Source: CAYNFH01 sp964396385
GTDB taxonomy: Bacteria; Armatimonadota; Chthonomonadetes; Chthonomonadales; CAJBBX01
Assembly: GCA_964396385.1 (NCBI GenBank)
Contig: CAYNFH010000047.1
Coordinates: 1-30,432 of the forward strand
DNA: 30,432 bases
Direction: 5' to 3'
In this document: positions 14,011 to 21,719 of the stretch, piece by piece
Layout of the letters: each line of letters starts with the position of its first letter
How positions within the stretch are numbered: the stretch's first letter is position 1
Program-made: the position numbers and the translations under genes
The notes under the pieces: generated by a model
The model's input: only the letters and a program-made list of their open reading frames with translations
Databases searched by the model: none
What the model was told of the DNA's origin: nothing

Positions 14011-14022
14011 ATTTCACGAAAT
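14011..14022 (+). promoter_or_regulatory. Candidate ArsR operator
   Basis: ATTTCACGAAAT is a near-perfect dyad (ATTTC/GAAAT) just downstream of the -10 and before the arsR remnant. The position fits autorepression by an ArsR/SmtB repressor. No intact ArsR is encoded in this window, so its control may be lost or act from elsewhere. Confidence 0.45.
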
Positions 14023-14036
14023 GTAGTTTCTATCCC

Positions 14037-14111
14037 ATGAACCGAAGCAACGATTTGGCGGCGATTTTCAAGGCGCTGGGAGATCCCACGAGGCTGCGGA
14101 TCTTCGAGGAG
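14037..14111 (+). pseudogene. arsR: arsR 5' remnant, in frame with arsM
   Basis: ATG 14037 encodes NDLAAIFKALGDPTRLRIFE, the conserved first helices of ArsR/SmtB repressors, then departs into unrelated sequence containing a hairpin. The HTH recognition helix and metal-binding Cys are absent. The frame stays open into arsM without a stop, so a 337-aa ArsR-stub/ArsM read-through is possible. An internal deletion or a repeat insertion is the likely cause. Confidence 0.75.
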
Positions 14112-14134
14112 GCAGTCTCTACGGCTGGCTGTAG

Positions 14135-14156
14135 GGGCCGGGTGTCGTCCCGGCCC
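14135..14156 (+). repeat. Hairpin at the arsR/arsM junction
   Basis: GGGCCGGG and CCCGGCCC form a perfect 8-bp stem with loop TGTCGT exactly between the arsR stub and the arsM ribosome binding site. It resembles dispersed GGGGCCGGG...CCCGGCCC intergenic units and may mark the recombination scar. Confidence 0.55.
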
Positions 14157-14174
14157 GTCTGGAGGAGGAGGAAG

Positions 14175-15050
14175 ATGGTAATGGTACCCATCAGTTTGAC
14201 TGAGCGGGAGGACGTGCGGGAGGTGGTCCGCCGCAAGTACGGCGAGGCCGCGAAGATCGTGCTGGAGGGGCGCGGGGAGGCTTGCTGCGGCACGGGCAAC
14301 GTGTCAAAGGGACGTAGCCCCTGCTGCGGCGGGTCCCAGAAGGATGCCATCACAGGAGACCTCTACAGCAACACGGAGGCGGGGGAGATTCCCGAGGCGG
14401 CGCTGCTGGCCTCGCTGGGCTGCGGCAACCCCACGGCGCTGGCCCAGCTCAATCCAGGTGAGGTGGTGCTGGACCTGGGCTCAGGCGGTGGGATCGACGT
14501 GCTGCTCTCCGCGAGGCGAGTCGGCCCCACCGGCTTCGCCTACGGGCTGGACATGACGGACGAGATGCTGGCCCTGGCCGAGAGGAACCGGGCCGAGGCC
14601 GGCGCGGAGAACGTGAAATTCCTCCAGGGCCACATCGAGGAGATCCCGCTGCCGGACAACAGCGTGGACGTGATCATCTCCAACTGCGTCATTAACCTCT
14701 CGGCGGACAAGGACGCCGTGCTGCGCGAGGCGTTCAGGGTGCTCAAGCCCGGCGGGCGCTTCGCCGTCTCGGACGTGGTGGTGGATGGAGAGCTGCCGGC
14801 GGCCGTGCGAAAGGACATGGAGGCGTACGTCGGCTGCGTCGCCGGGGCGCTGGAGCGATTGGACTACATCCGGCGCCTGGAGGCGGCCGGCTTTGTGGAC
14901 GCGGACATCGAGCCGACGCGCCGGTACACCTTCGCCGACCTGCCGGGAAGCTGCTGCTCGGGGGAGACTGCTTCGCTCACCGACTCGGAGAAGGCGGCGC
15001 TGGACGGCCGCGTCATGAGCGCGTTCATCCGGGCGGTGAAGCCACAGTAG
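14175..15050 (+). CDS. arsM: Arsenite S-adenosylmethionine methyltransferase
   Basis: 291 aa from ATG 14175, preceded by GGAGGAGGAGG; the frame is also open back to the arsR stub. N-terminal helix (REDVREVVRRKYGEAA), a Cys-rich segment (ACCGTGN, SPCCGG), then LGCGNP and the SAM-binding motif VVLDLGSGGGIDVLLSARR. Cys83 (LGCGNP), Cys171 (ISNCVINL) and Cys221 (YVGCVAG) correspond to the three As(III)-binding cysteines known in ArsM enzymes; an extra pair lies at GSCCSG. It converts arsenite to methylated arsenicals in the cytosol using SAM. Full length and apparently intact, expressed from the TTGACA/TAGACT promoter. Confidence 0.95.
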   Translation: MVMVPISLTEREDVREVVRRKYGEAAKIVLEGRGEACCGTGNVSKGRSPCCGGSQKDAITGDLYSNTEAGEIPEAALLASLGCGNPTALAQLNPGEVVLDLGSGGGIDVLLSARRVGPTGFAYGLDMTDEMLALAERNRAEAGAENVKFLQGHIEEIPLPDNSVDVIISNCVINLSADKDAVLREAFRVLKPGGRFAVSDVVVDGELPAAVRKDMEAYVGCVAGALERLDYIRRLEAAGFVDADIEPTRRYTFADLPGSCCSGETASLTDSEKAALDGRVMSAFIRAVKPQ

Positions 15051-15078
15051 GTGAGAGGTGAGAGGTGAGAGGTGAGAG
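15051..15078 (+). repeat. Four tandem copies of GTGAGAG
   Basis: A 7-bp unit is repeated four times right after the arsM stop. The same unit recurs at 22910-22923 and inverted at 22996-23009, so it is a dispersed element. Confidence 0.9.
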
Positions 15079-15106
15079 GCCCGGATCGCGCCGCGTCGGC
15101 GCGTCG

Positions 15107-15175
15107 GCCGCTCGCCGCATCCTATTTGTCTGCGTGCAAAATGCGGGCCGCTCCCAGATAGCGCCGGTTCGGGGA
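15107..15175 (+). pseudogene. arsC: arsC (LMW phosphatase-type arsenate reductase) 5' remnant
   Basis: One frame reads RRILFVCVQNAGRSQIA, the P-loop (C-X5-R-S) and first strand of thioredoxin-coupled arsenate reductases. After about 17 residues the match stops (the usual MAEAF helix becomes IAPVRG) and the frame loses character. It has no clear start of its own, since it is preceded by the GTGAGAG repeats. It would be the third arsenic gene of an arsR-arsM-arsC set, reduced to a stub. Confidence 0.65.
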
Positions 15176-15258
15176 ATCTCTCCTCAAGTTTTCGCTTGCG
15201 AATACCAAGAATCGCAATGTTGGCTAACTAGAGCCCCCCACCGAAAGGTCCGCAATCG

Positions 15259-16671
15259 GTGCCGGTACGGAAACCCGCAGCCAGTGGTCGAGGGCCCAGA
15301 CCAAGTCTTTGGTCGCGCTATGGGCTTCGGTTCAGGCTGACTCTCATCTCCTCTATCACGTGCCTCGCCGGCTTGATGGTTGCCACCGCCGGGTTCGTCA
15401 CCTACGATCTCCACGCGTTCCGCGGGCAGGTCAGGAAGGACACCCTGACGCACGCCCAGATCATGAGCTGGAGCTGCTCCGGTGATCTCGCCAAAGGCAA
15501 CTTCACTCAGGTCGAGCAGATCCTGAACATGCTCTTTGCGGAGCCGGACATCGATTGCGCCGCCGCCTACGACATCCACGGCCAGCGGCGCGCTTACTAC
15601 CTGCGTGACGAAAAGAAGCCCATTCCACCGGAGCGCGCCTTGCCGTCCGGGGAGTACTTCCGCGAGGGGTATCTTGTGGTCTCCCGCAAGATAGAGGACC
15701 GCGACAAGCTGGTAGGCTGGCTCTATCTCCGGCAGAACATGCGCGAGTGGCGGACGCACCAGATGGCGTTCGCGGGCATCGTTGCCGGCGTGTTCCTGCT
15801 GGCGGCCCTGTTCGCGCTGCTGGTGTCCGTGCCGCTGCAGAGGATGCTGACCGAGCCGCTGATCGCGCTGGCCAGCATCATCCAGAATGTGGCCGGCACG
15901 GAAGAAGAAGAGGCTCAGCCAGAAGCTAGGACGCAGGACGAAATAGGCTCCATCCTGGACGGGGTACATGCCATCCTGGCCGAGATGCGCGAGCGGGACG
16001 AAGCGCTCCTGGTGGCCAATGCGACGCTGGAGGAGCGCGTCCGGGAACGCACGGAGGCGCTGGAGCATGCGAACGCCGACCTGGGCCAGGCGTATGAAGC
16101 CACTATTGAGGGCTGGTCGCGTGCGCTGGACCTGCGGGACCAGGAGACGGAGGGCCACACGCAACGCGTGACCGAGATGACGGTCAAGCTCGCCAGAGCG
16201 GCCGGAATACCGGAGGAGGAGATACTCCACATCCGTCGCGGAGCGCTGCTGCACGACATCGGCAAGATGGGAATACCGGACTCCATCCTCCTGAAGCCGG
16301 GGAAGCTCACAGACCAAGAGTGGGTGATCATGAGGAAGCACCCGGTGTTCGCCTTCGAAGTCCTCTCGCCCATCGACTTCCTGCGCCCGGCGCTGGACAT
16401 TCCCCTCTACCACCACGAACGGTGGGACGGTACTGGATATCCCTACGGCCTCAGCGGGGAGGACATCCCTCTGGGCGCGCGGCTGTTCGCCGTGGTGGAC
16501 GTTTGGGACGCGCTCCGGTCGGACCGGCCCTACAGGCCGGCGTGGCCGGAGGACAAGGTTATCGACCACATACGGCGTGGGTGCGGCAGCCACTTCGACC
16601 CGCAAGCCGTGCGGATATTCCTGGAGATGGTCGGCGTCTCCACCCAAAAGCCGCTCCCCCTGGCCGCCTGA
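15259..16671 (+). CDS. Membrane sensor (extracytoplasmic domain, HAMP) with HD-GYP phosphodiesterase
   Basis: 470 aa from GTG 15259 with AAAGG upstream. TM1 about 27-49 and TM2 about 168-192 enclose a 115-residue periplasmic domain resembling CHASE8-type sensors (SCSGDLAKGNFTQVEQIL, YLVVSRKI). A HAMP-like linker and coiled coil (about 193-280) lead to the HD-GYP domain: GHTQRVTEMTVKLA, LLHDIGKMGIPD (HD 332-333), ILLKPGKL and HHERWDGTGYP (385-395). It should hydrolyse cyclic-di-GMP at the inner membrane in response to an outside signal. Its catalytic half is very close to that of the minus-strand protein ending at 18573, so the two are recent paralogues. Confidence 0.93.
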   Translation: MPVRKPAASGRGPRPSLWSRYGLRFRLTLISSITCLAGLMVATAGFVTYDLHAFRGQVRKDTLTHAQIMSWSCSGDLAKGNFTQVEQILNMLFAEPDIDCAAAYDIHGQRRAYYLRDEKKPIPPERALPSGEYFREGYLVVSRKIEDRDKLVGWLYLRQNMREWRTHQMAFAGIVAGVFLLAALFALLVSVPLQRMLTEPLIALASIIQNVAGTEEEEAQPEARTQDEIGSILDGVHAILAEMRERDEALLVANATLEERVRERTEALEHANADLGQAYEATIEGWSRALDLRDQETEGHTQRVTEMTVKLARAAGIPEEEILHIRRGALLHDIGKMGIPDSILLKPGKLTDQEWVIMRKHPVFAFEVLSPIDFLRPALDIPLYHHERWDGTGYPYGLSGEDIPLGARLFAVVDVWDALRSDRPYRPAWPEDKVIDHIRRGCGSHFDPQAVRIFLEMVGVSTQKPLPLAA

Positions 16672-16689
16672 CGCGGACGAGCCGCCAGG

Positions 16690-17151
16690 CTAGTGCTGCT
16701 GGCAGAAGATGACCGGCCGCTCGGTGAAGCCGCAGCCGCGGTAGAGGTCCCTCGCCGGGAGGTTGTCGCTCTCCACGATGAGCCTCACGCCGCTATAGCC
16801 CAGCTCGCGGCTCAAGCGGGAGACCTCCTCCAGGAGGGCGGTGGCCACACCCTGGCGGCGGTACCGCCTAAGCACGTGCAGCTCGTCCAGGTACAGGAAT
16901 CCGATCCGCGAATCGAGCTTGGGAATACGGGCTACCGCCGCGTACCCCACCGACTTGCCGTCCATCCTGGCTAGCAGCAGCCAGAAGCTGTCGGTCGCCG
17001 GAGTGCCGTGAGCCTCCACGGACCGCAGCAGGCCCGACTCCACCCTGTCCGGCGCCGCCGGGTCCTCCGCCGCCTCTTCCGACTCAATCTCCCGGAACAG
17101 GCGAATGATCTCCGGTATGTCCGCCGTCCCACCCCGTTCAATGGTAAGCAC
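16690..17151 (-). CDS. GNAT family N-acetyltransferase
   Basis: 153 aa from GTG 17151, GGAGG 5 nt upstream. The N-terminal strand and helix (LTIERGGTADIPEIIRLFRE), central strands (WLLLARMDGKSVGYAAVAR, GFLYLDELHVLRRYR), the acetyl-CoA loop RRYRRQGVATALLEE, and the closing NLPARDLYRGCGF are a complete GNAT fold. The acceptor is unknown. It follows a 43-codon ORF by 11 nt and probably shares its transcript. Confidence 0.92.
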   Translation of the reverse strand: MLTIERGGTADIPEIIRLFREIESEEAAEDPAAPDRVESGLLRSVEAHGTPATDSFWLLLARMDGKSVGYAAVARIPKLDSRIGFLYLDELHVLRRYRRQGVATALLEEVSRLSRELGYSGVRLIVESDNLPARDLYRGCGFTERPVIFCQQH

Positions 17152-17162
17152 CTTCTCCTCCG

Positions 17163-17294
17163 TCAGAGGGCGTTCATGGGCTTGCCGAAGGCGCAATCCC
17201 ACTGCCCGTGGTACTGAAGCGTGACCGCCAGGACCCCGCGCGTCACCTGGATGTTCTCCGGCCCGCACCGCGGGTCCAGATCGTCGTACGCCAT
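17163..17294 (-). CDS. 43-aa ORF or 3' remnant upstream of the acetyltransferase
   Basis: From ATG 17294 the frame reads MAYDDLDPRCGPENIQVTRG, then VLAVTLQYHGQWDCAFGKPM and a stop at 17163. Coding character continues upstream of the ATG (GWLRNRFLSPDG) back to a stop near 17347, without another start. That suggests the 3' end of a longer lost gene. Not recognised. Position 11 nt before the GNAT gene fits an operon. Confidence 0.4.
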   Translation of the reverse strand: MAYDDLDPRCGPENIQVTRGVLAVTLQYHGQWDCAFGKPMNAL

Positions 17295-17467
17295 TCCGTC
17301 CGGGCTCAGGAAGCGGTTCCGCAGCCAGCCAGAGCAGCGGCGTCACGTTTCTTCAGCCGGTACTGCGACGCGGGATAGGAGCGGCGACTGATGGTTATTG
17401 AGGAATAAGCGCCGCAACGGCACGTGCGCACGGACCAAGGTCCGGCGCTGGGTGGCTTCCAGCCGAG

Positions 17468-17487
17468 TGTCCACCTCCGTGGACACG
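17468..17487. other. Hairpin in the 17295-17578 intergenic stretch
   Basis: GTGTCCAC and GTGGACAC form a perfect 8-bp stem with a 4-nt loop. Nothing else is seen between the acetyltransferase operon and the zinc-finger gene. Confidence 0.4.
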
Positions 17488-17578
17488 AGTCGTAGCGGGA
17501 CTATTTCGGCAAAGACCATAAGTCGCGGGCTGCGAAAGACACGAAGTTCCCCTCACCGGGGACTGCGGAAAAGTGCCT

Positions 17579-18295
17579 TTAAGCCGCCTGGTCCTGGGCC
17601 ATGTGGACCCGGGAGTGAGCGTTGAGCTCGGCCTCCGTGTTGTAGGTGGCCCCGCAGGCGGTGCAGACGTACTCCGCGCCGTGTGGTGAAGTGACGTGGC
17701 TGCGGATGTGGTCCTGCAGGTCCTTCTCTGTAGCAAAGACCGCGTCGCAGCGCGGGCATACGAAGCTATCGCCGTTAAGAGTATTGGGCTGCATGGTAAC
17801 GTCTCCCATTGTCTCGACCGGGTCTCCGGGTATTGCCTGAACAGTCGCCGCGTGGTGACGCGTGAGCATGTCCGTGATGCGGGGGATATCCGCATCGGCG
17901 GCGCGCACCGTGACCAGCGCCCCCCCCAGCATAACACCCTCCTGCATGCGGTGGGCCTCCTCGTGGGCCATGCCGGCATCCGTCAGGGCGCCGATCAGGC
18001 CGCCTGACACGGCGCCCACCCCCGCGCCCAGCAGGGTTGTGACGAGCCATCCACCCGCGAGCAGCGGACCCACGCCCGGTACGGTGATCTCGGTGAGGCC
18101 CAGCATCAGGCCGGCGAGTCCGCCGACCAGCGCCCCCTTCTCCGCTTCGCGGGCGGCCTCGCCCTCGCCCGCCTCCTCCGCGTCCCTCGCGGCAACCATG
18201 CTTACGGCATTGAGGGGAGTCCCGCGTCCGCGCAGATGCTCCACGGCAGTGCGGGCGTCTTCCGCTTGTCTGAACAGTCCAACGATAGTGGCCAT
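17579..18295 (-). CDS. Stress-type glycine-zipper protein with two classical C2H2 zinc fingers
   Basis: 238 aa from ATG 18295 (AGAGG upstream). Residues 1-35 (MATIVGLFRQAEDARTAVEH) resemble the start of the general stress protein 17M/DUF1269-type family. Residues 54-107 are two Gly-rich hydrophobic segments (GALVGGLAGLMLGL, LLGAGVGAVSGGLIGAL), likely membrane-inserting glycine zippers. Residues 115-150 return to a soluble fold (GGALVTVRAADADI). The C-terminus has two textbook C2H2 fingers: C180, C183, H196, H200 and C211, C214, H227, H231, each with the canonical X3-Phe/Tyr-X5-Leu spacing. Classical tandem fingers are rare in bacteria. Role unknown; nucleic-acid or protein binding at a membrane is a guess. 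Confidence 0.88.
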   Translation of the reverse strand: MATIVGLFRQAEDARTAVEHLRGRGTPLNAVSMVAARDAEEAGEGEAAREAEKGALVGGLAGLMLGLTEITVPGVGPLLAGGWLVTTLLGAGVGAVSGGLIGALTDAGMAHEEAHRMQEGVMLGGALVTVRAADADIPRITDMLTRHHAATVQAIPGDPVETMGDVTMQPNTLNGDSFVCPRCDAVFATEKDLQDHIRSHVTSPHGAEYVCTACGATYNTEAELNAHSRVHMAQDQAA

Positions 18296-18452
18296 GGCAG
18301 ATACGTCCTCTTCGTGAGCCGCTCGGCCGGCCGTTGCGGCGCGAATAGGAGAAAGACGATATTTGCGCGGAGGAGGTTCGGCGATGCCGAGGCTGAGGCG
18401 GGCGCAGCCTTTACCCCGGCGACTCAAGTCGCGGGCAACAAGTACGCAAAGT

Positions 18453-18520
18453 CCCAGGCCCTCGGACCCCCCGCCGCCTCGGACCAGTGGCGGCGGCAGG
18501 GACCCCGGCAGGGGCCTGGG
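18453..18520 (-). terminator. Large 68-bp hairpin downstream of the HD-GYP gene
   Basis: CCCAGGCCC near 18453 pairs with GGGCCTGGG ending at 18520, and CCGCCGCC pairs with GGCGGCGG inside it. It lies just past the stop of the minus-strand HD-GYP gene and before the zinc-finger gene. Probable terminator or cruciform; no U-tract. Confidence 0.55.
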
Positions 18521-18572
18521 AACCCTCCTGCGCGGACTCCGGAAAGTGCAAAGCGACTGCCGGAAGAACCAG

Positions 18573-20060
18573 TCAGGCCGCTTGCGGCCTCTCTCCGCAT
18601 CCGCCGGATCTATGCACCATCTGCATAAACGCCTCTACGGCCGCAGGGTCGAAGTGGCTGCCTGAGCCCTGGCGGATATGGGCCAGAACCTTCTCCCTGG
18701 GCCAGGCGGCCCTGTAGGGCCGGTCGGAGCTCAAGGCGTCCCACACGTCCACCACAGCGAACAGCCTGGCGGAGAGGGGAATCTGCTCGCCTTTGAGCTC
18801 GTGGGGGTAGCCAGTTCCGTCCCACTTCTCGTGGTGGCAGAGGGGGATCTCCAGGGCGGGACGCAAGAACTCGACGGGAAACAGCAGGTCGTACGCGTAG
18901 AGGGGGTGCTTCTTCATGATCACCCACTCCTCGTCTGTGAGCTTTCCCGGCTTCAGCAGGATCTCATCGGGGATGCCCATCTTGCCAATGTCGTGCAGCA
19001 GGGCGCCGCGGCGGATCTGGACGATCTGTTCTTCAGGGATGCCCACCGCTCGGGCGAGCTCCACCGTCATCTCGGTCACGCGCTCGGTATGACCCTCCGT
19101 CTCCCGGTCCCGGAGGTCTAGCGCCCGGGACCAGCCTTCGATGGTGGTGTCATACGCCTGGACCAGGGCGGCATGGCTGCGCTGGAGGTCCTCCTGACCT
19201 CGCTTCAGCTCGGTAATGTCGGTGGCTACCCCTACCAACCGCCACCTGCCGGCTCCGGATGGGTGGACGCGCACGTCCTCGTGCAGCCACCGGATCGCTC
19301 CGTCCGCGCAGCGGCAGCGGAACTCCTGAGAATAGCCCGCCTTGCCGACGAGGAGTGACCCCATGGCATTGGCGTCCATGAGCAGCCTATCCTCTTCGTG
19401 CTTGCTCAGGTGCCAGGCGTCCGCGAAGGGCTGGCCGGGGTCTATCTGGATGGGCAAGAACCGCAAGGCGGCCGCCTCGTCCGGAAACCGGACGATCCAG
19501 TCGAAGCCCTCCGCAGTTCGCCTGACCTCGGCCTCCCACAAGAGGCACCGCATGCTGGAGAACATGTGGTCGAGCCGCTGGGCAGCCTCCTGCCGCGCGG
19601 TCACGTCGTGGACCACCACGAGACGGGCGGTGGGGCCGATCTGTGGCAGGCGCTGCGCATCGATCTCGACGTAGAGCATGCGGCCGTCCCGCGTGAGGTG
19701 CCGCCAGAGCCGCTCGGACCGTCGGTGCTCCCCATTCCCTTTCTGAATCACCGCGAGAAGCGCGGCCCGGTCCTCGTCCGGCCGGATGTCGAGGACGGTC
19801 ATGCCCAGGAACTCTTCGCGGGAGTACCCATAGTGGTCCACGAGCGCCTTGTTAACCGCGAGGAAGCGCAGCGACTCGGTACAGTAGACCCACATTGGAA
19901 GGGGGCTGCTGTCAAAGAGGATGCCGAGCTCCGAGGAGTCCGGCCGGGCACCTGGAAACTCTGTTCCGCTTCCGGCAACCGCGGCAGCGGGGAACTGGGG
20001 CGAGAGCCTGTTCCGGCCTGCCGGGCTGCCCGCACCAACGGTGCACTCTTCAACCTTCAT
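18573..20060 (-). CDS. PAS-PAS sensor with HD-GYP cyclic-di-GMP phosphodiesterase domain
   Basis: 495 aa from ATG 20060; the open frame extends to 20267 but without coding character. PAS 1 (about 45-160) has FDSSPLPMWVYCTESLRFLAVN and ends VVVHDVTARQEA. PAS 2 (about 165-290) has a PAC end, GRWRLVGVATDITELKRGQ. A coiled coil follows, then HD-GYP with GHTERVTEMTVELA, LLHDIGKMGIPD (HD 356-357), LLKPGKL and HHEKWDGTGYP (409-419). No membrane helix, so it is a cytosolic sensor-phosphodiesterase. The output domain is nearly the same as in the protein at 15259 with a swapped input, indicating duplication and domain shuffling. Confidence 0.93.
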   Translation of the reverse strand: MKVEECTVGAGSPAGRNRLSPQFPAAAVAGSGTEFPGARPDSSELGILFDSSPLPMWVYCTESLRFLAVNKALVDHYGYSREEFLGMTVLDIRPDEDRAALLAVIQKGNGEHRRSERLWRHLTRDGRMLYVEIDAQRLPQIGPTARLVVVHDVTARQEAAQRLDHMFSSMRCLLWEAEVRRTAEGFDWIVRFPDEAAALRFLPIQIDPGQPFADAWHLSKHEEDRLLMDANAMGSLLVGKAGYSQEFRCRCADGAIRWLHEDVRVHPSGAGRWRLVGVATDITELKRGQEDLQRSHAALVQAYDTTIEGWSRALDLRDRETEGHTERVTEMTVELARAVGIPEEQIVQIRRGALLHDIGKMGIPDEILLKPGKLTDEEWVIMKKHPLYAYDLLFPVEFLRPALEIPLCHHEKWDGTGYPHELKGEQIPLSARLFAVVDVWDALSSDRPYRAAWPREKVLAHIRQGSGSHFDPAAVEAFMQMVHRSGGCGERPQAA

Positions 20061-20197
20061 ATAACACTCTGGCAAATCAAGGATTGAGAGGCATGTTCCG
20101 TGTGTGGAGACTCGCAGTTGTTGCCTGCCGATACATTGTCGGACGGGAGCACATAAAGAAACAGGGGGATTGAGGAATCCGCACCTAGGAGTGGAAT

Positions 20198-20225
20198 GCC
20201 GGGCTGCCGACCTGGACAGCCCGGC
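20198..20225 (-). terminator. Hairpin downstream of the secreted protein gene
   Basis: GCCGGGCTG and CAGCCCGGC form a perfect 9-bp stem, about 49 nt after the stop at 20274 on the minus strand. Confidence 0.5.
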
Positions 20226-20273
20226 TCGAGCAGGGAGGTAGGGCGCAGGAATGCGGCAGCCCTCCACGCGTTC

Positions 20274-20789
20274 TTACTGTTCCAATTGTGGCCCTTTGGG
20301 CGCCGCTCCCCAGGGCTGCGCGAAGTCCCGCAGCCGGAACCAGTATGCGATGCCGCCGAGGGTCATGCGGTACTGCGTCTTTCCCCTGGGGCCGGTGAGG
20401 GGATTCCCGTCCTCGTCCCGGGCCTGCTCGTACCCCTGCTCGCGGATCTCGAGCCGAGAGCGGTCCAACGCGGCGACGGGCACGCGGAACGAGCCGGTGG
20501 CCCGACCGTCCATCCAGTGGACGGGCACGGTCCTCTTCTGGGCTCGTTTCCCGTCGATGAGGTAGAGGTCCATGCTGGTGAAAGGCGAGATGGCCCTGCG
20601 CTTCGGCCCCAGCGTCACGTCGAACTGGACTTCTCCGGCCGCCTTGCGCGTGGCGACCGTCAGGGACATCTCCTGCTGAGACAGGTCCTTGGGCGTGATC
20701 CGGAACCGTACCCACTCCGCCATCGCGCCCGGCGCCACTCCGCCAAGCAACACCGCCGCCAGAAGACCTGCTCCGACCGTTCTGTTCAT
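20274..20789 (-). CDS. Secreted protein, function unknown
   Basis: 171 aa from ATG 20789 with AAGGGAAG upstream. Signal peptide 1-24 (LLAAVLLGGVAPGAMA). The mature part looks all-beta: WVRFRITPKDL, EVQFDVTLGPKR, MDLYLIDGKR, TGSFRVPVAALDRSRLEI, ending YWFRLRDFAQPW. No Cys and no family recognised. It lies divergent from the small membrane protein at 20945. Confidence 0.78.
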   Translation of the reverse strand: MNRTVGAGLLAAVLLGGVAPGAMAEWVRFRITPKDLSQQEMSLTVATRKAAGEVQFDVTLGPKRRAISPFTSMDLYLIDGKRAQKRTVPVHWMDGRATGSFRVPVAALDRSRLEIREQGYEQARDEDGNPLTGPRGKTQYRMTLGGIAYWFRLRDFAQPWGAAPKGPQLEQ

Positions 20790-20944
20790 TGCCTCACTTC
20801 CCTTTCAAGAGTGAAGGGCCGTGCCGTCCGCCCTCTCAACCTTCCGTTGCGGCCAGGCCCCGAAGGGTTCAACTGCCTCGCCCGATCCGAACGCCAGGCG
20901 GATGCAATACGTCCTTGGATGGTGATGAAAGGGGTGTGAGGAAA

Positions 20945-21214
20945 ATGCTTCCACGAGTGGTGGGGATTCTGCTCGTGATCCTGGCGGTGGGGCTGTTTGC
21001 CGCGCCACGGGCTATCGCGAGCTGGCTTGGACGGCCCGCTGGGTGGGGCGGATTGGTGGAGTCATCTCATGACGCCGGCAGGCTGAGTGACACCGCTTAC
21101 AAGGGTTACAGAGCTTACACCTTTGTGTCCGGCTGGTTCTGGTTTCTGCTCTTTGAGCTGCTCCTCCTCGGATTCGGAGCGTACCTGCTGGTGAGCGGCC
21201 GCTGGATGTCGTAA
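20945..21214 (+). CDS. Small two-TM membrane protein
   Basis: 89 aa from ATG 20945 (AAAGGGG 10 nt upstream; a GTG nine bases earlier is also possible). Two hydrophobic helices, about 5-24 (VVGILLVILAVGLFAAP) and about 61-84 (GWFWFLLFELLLLGFGAYLL), flank a polar loop with ASWLGRPAGWGG and DTAYKGYRAY. No family recognised. A strong hairpin terminator follows. Confidence 0.72.
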   Translation: MLPRVVGILLVILAVGLFAAPRAIASWLGRPAGWGGLVESSHDAGRLSDTAYKGYRAYTFVSGWFWFLLFELLLLGFGAYLLVSGRWMS

Positions 21215-21231
21215 GTAGTCGTACTCAAGAG

Positions 21232-21266
21232 TGCGCCAGGGAGAAGACTAACCTCTCCCTGGCGCA
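21232..21266. terminator. Bidirectional terminator between convergent genes
   Basis: TGCGCCAGGGAGA and TCTCCCTGGCGCA form a perfect 13-bp stem with a 9-nt loop, placed between the plus-strand membrane gene and the minus-strand His-rich gene. Confidence 0.75.
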
Positions 21267-21299
21267 TGGGGTATTCCGTCGCCACGTCCGGGCTGTCTC

Positions 21300-21596
21300 T
21301 TACCGGTTGCCCTGCGGCGTGGGCTTCTTGCCCTGGAACGCGTGGTTGATGGACTTGGACATGTTGTTCATCTCGTGATTGAAGCTGCGCGAGGCCTTGT
21401 CCGCGTCGTTCTTAGGGTGGGTGTGTCGAACGCCGTTCACGGTGTAGCTACCCTCGGTATTGGTTGTGGTCGGATAGTACGTGCGGTGGTAGCTCATCCG
21501 ATGGTGGCGGTGATGCCGATGGTGCGCCAGAGCGGGCGAGCCGAGCAGGCTCAGCCCCACGCCAGCGGCGACCAGCGCGGTCAGTACGGTCTTCAT
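21300..21596 (-). CDS. Small secreted His-rich protein
   Basis: 98 aa from ATG 21596 (GGGAG 10 nt upstream). Signal peptide 1-24 (ALVAAGVGLSLLGSPALA), then HHRHHRHHRMSYHRTYYP, a Thr/Asn stretch and a Lys/Asn-rich C-terminus (NHEMNNMSKSINHAF). The His cluster right after the cleavage site should bind divalent metal. Family not recognised. Second secreted His-rich protein of the window. Confidence 0.8.
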   Translation of the reverse strand: MKTVLTALVAAGVGLSLLGSPALAHHRHHRHHRMSYHRTYYPTTTNTEGSYTVNGVRHTHPKNDADKASRSFNHEMNNMSKSINHAFQGKKPTPQGNR

Positions 21597-21719
21597 CCTC
21601 TTGATCTCCCGTCCGGAGGAGCCCCTTTGGCCCCTCTCCACGTAATGTGATCAAGACGATTGCCCGTTCGCCCCTGTTCCGCCGGCCATTGATGGGGGTG
21701 CCGAGCTGGCCGCAGAGGG

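Noticed and set aside
14037..15050. A genuine ArsR-ArsM fusion protein
   Set aside because: Only 24 ArsR residues remain, the junction is a hairpin with non-coding character, and arsM has its own strong GGAGG and ATG. Treated as a stub plus a gene.
15184..16647. Minus-strand open frame of 487 codons
   Set aside because: Antisense shadow of the HD-GYP membrane sensor; no motif or ribosome binding site.
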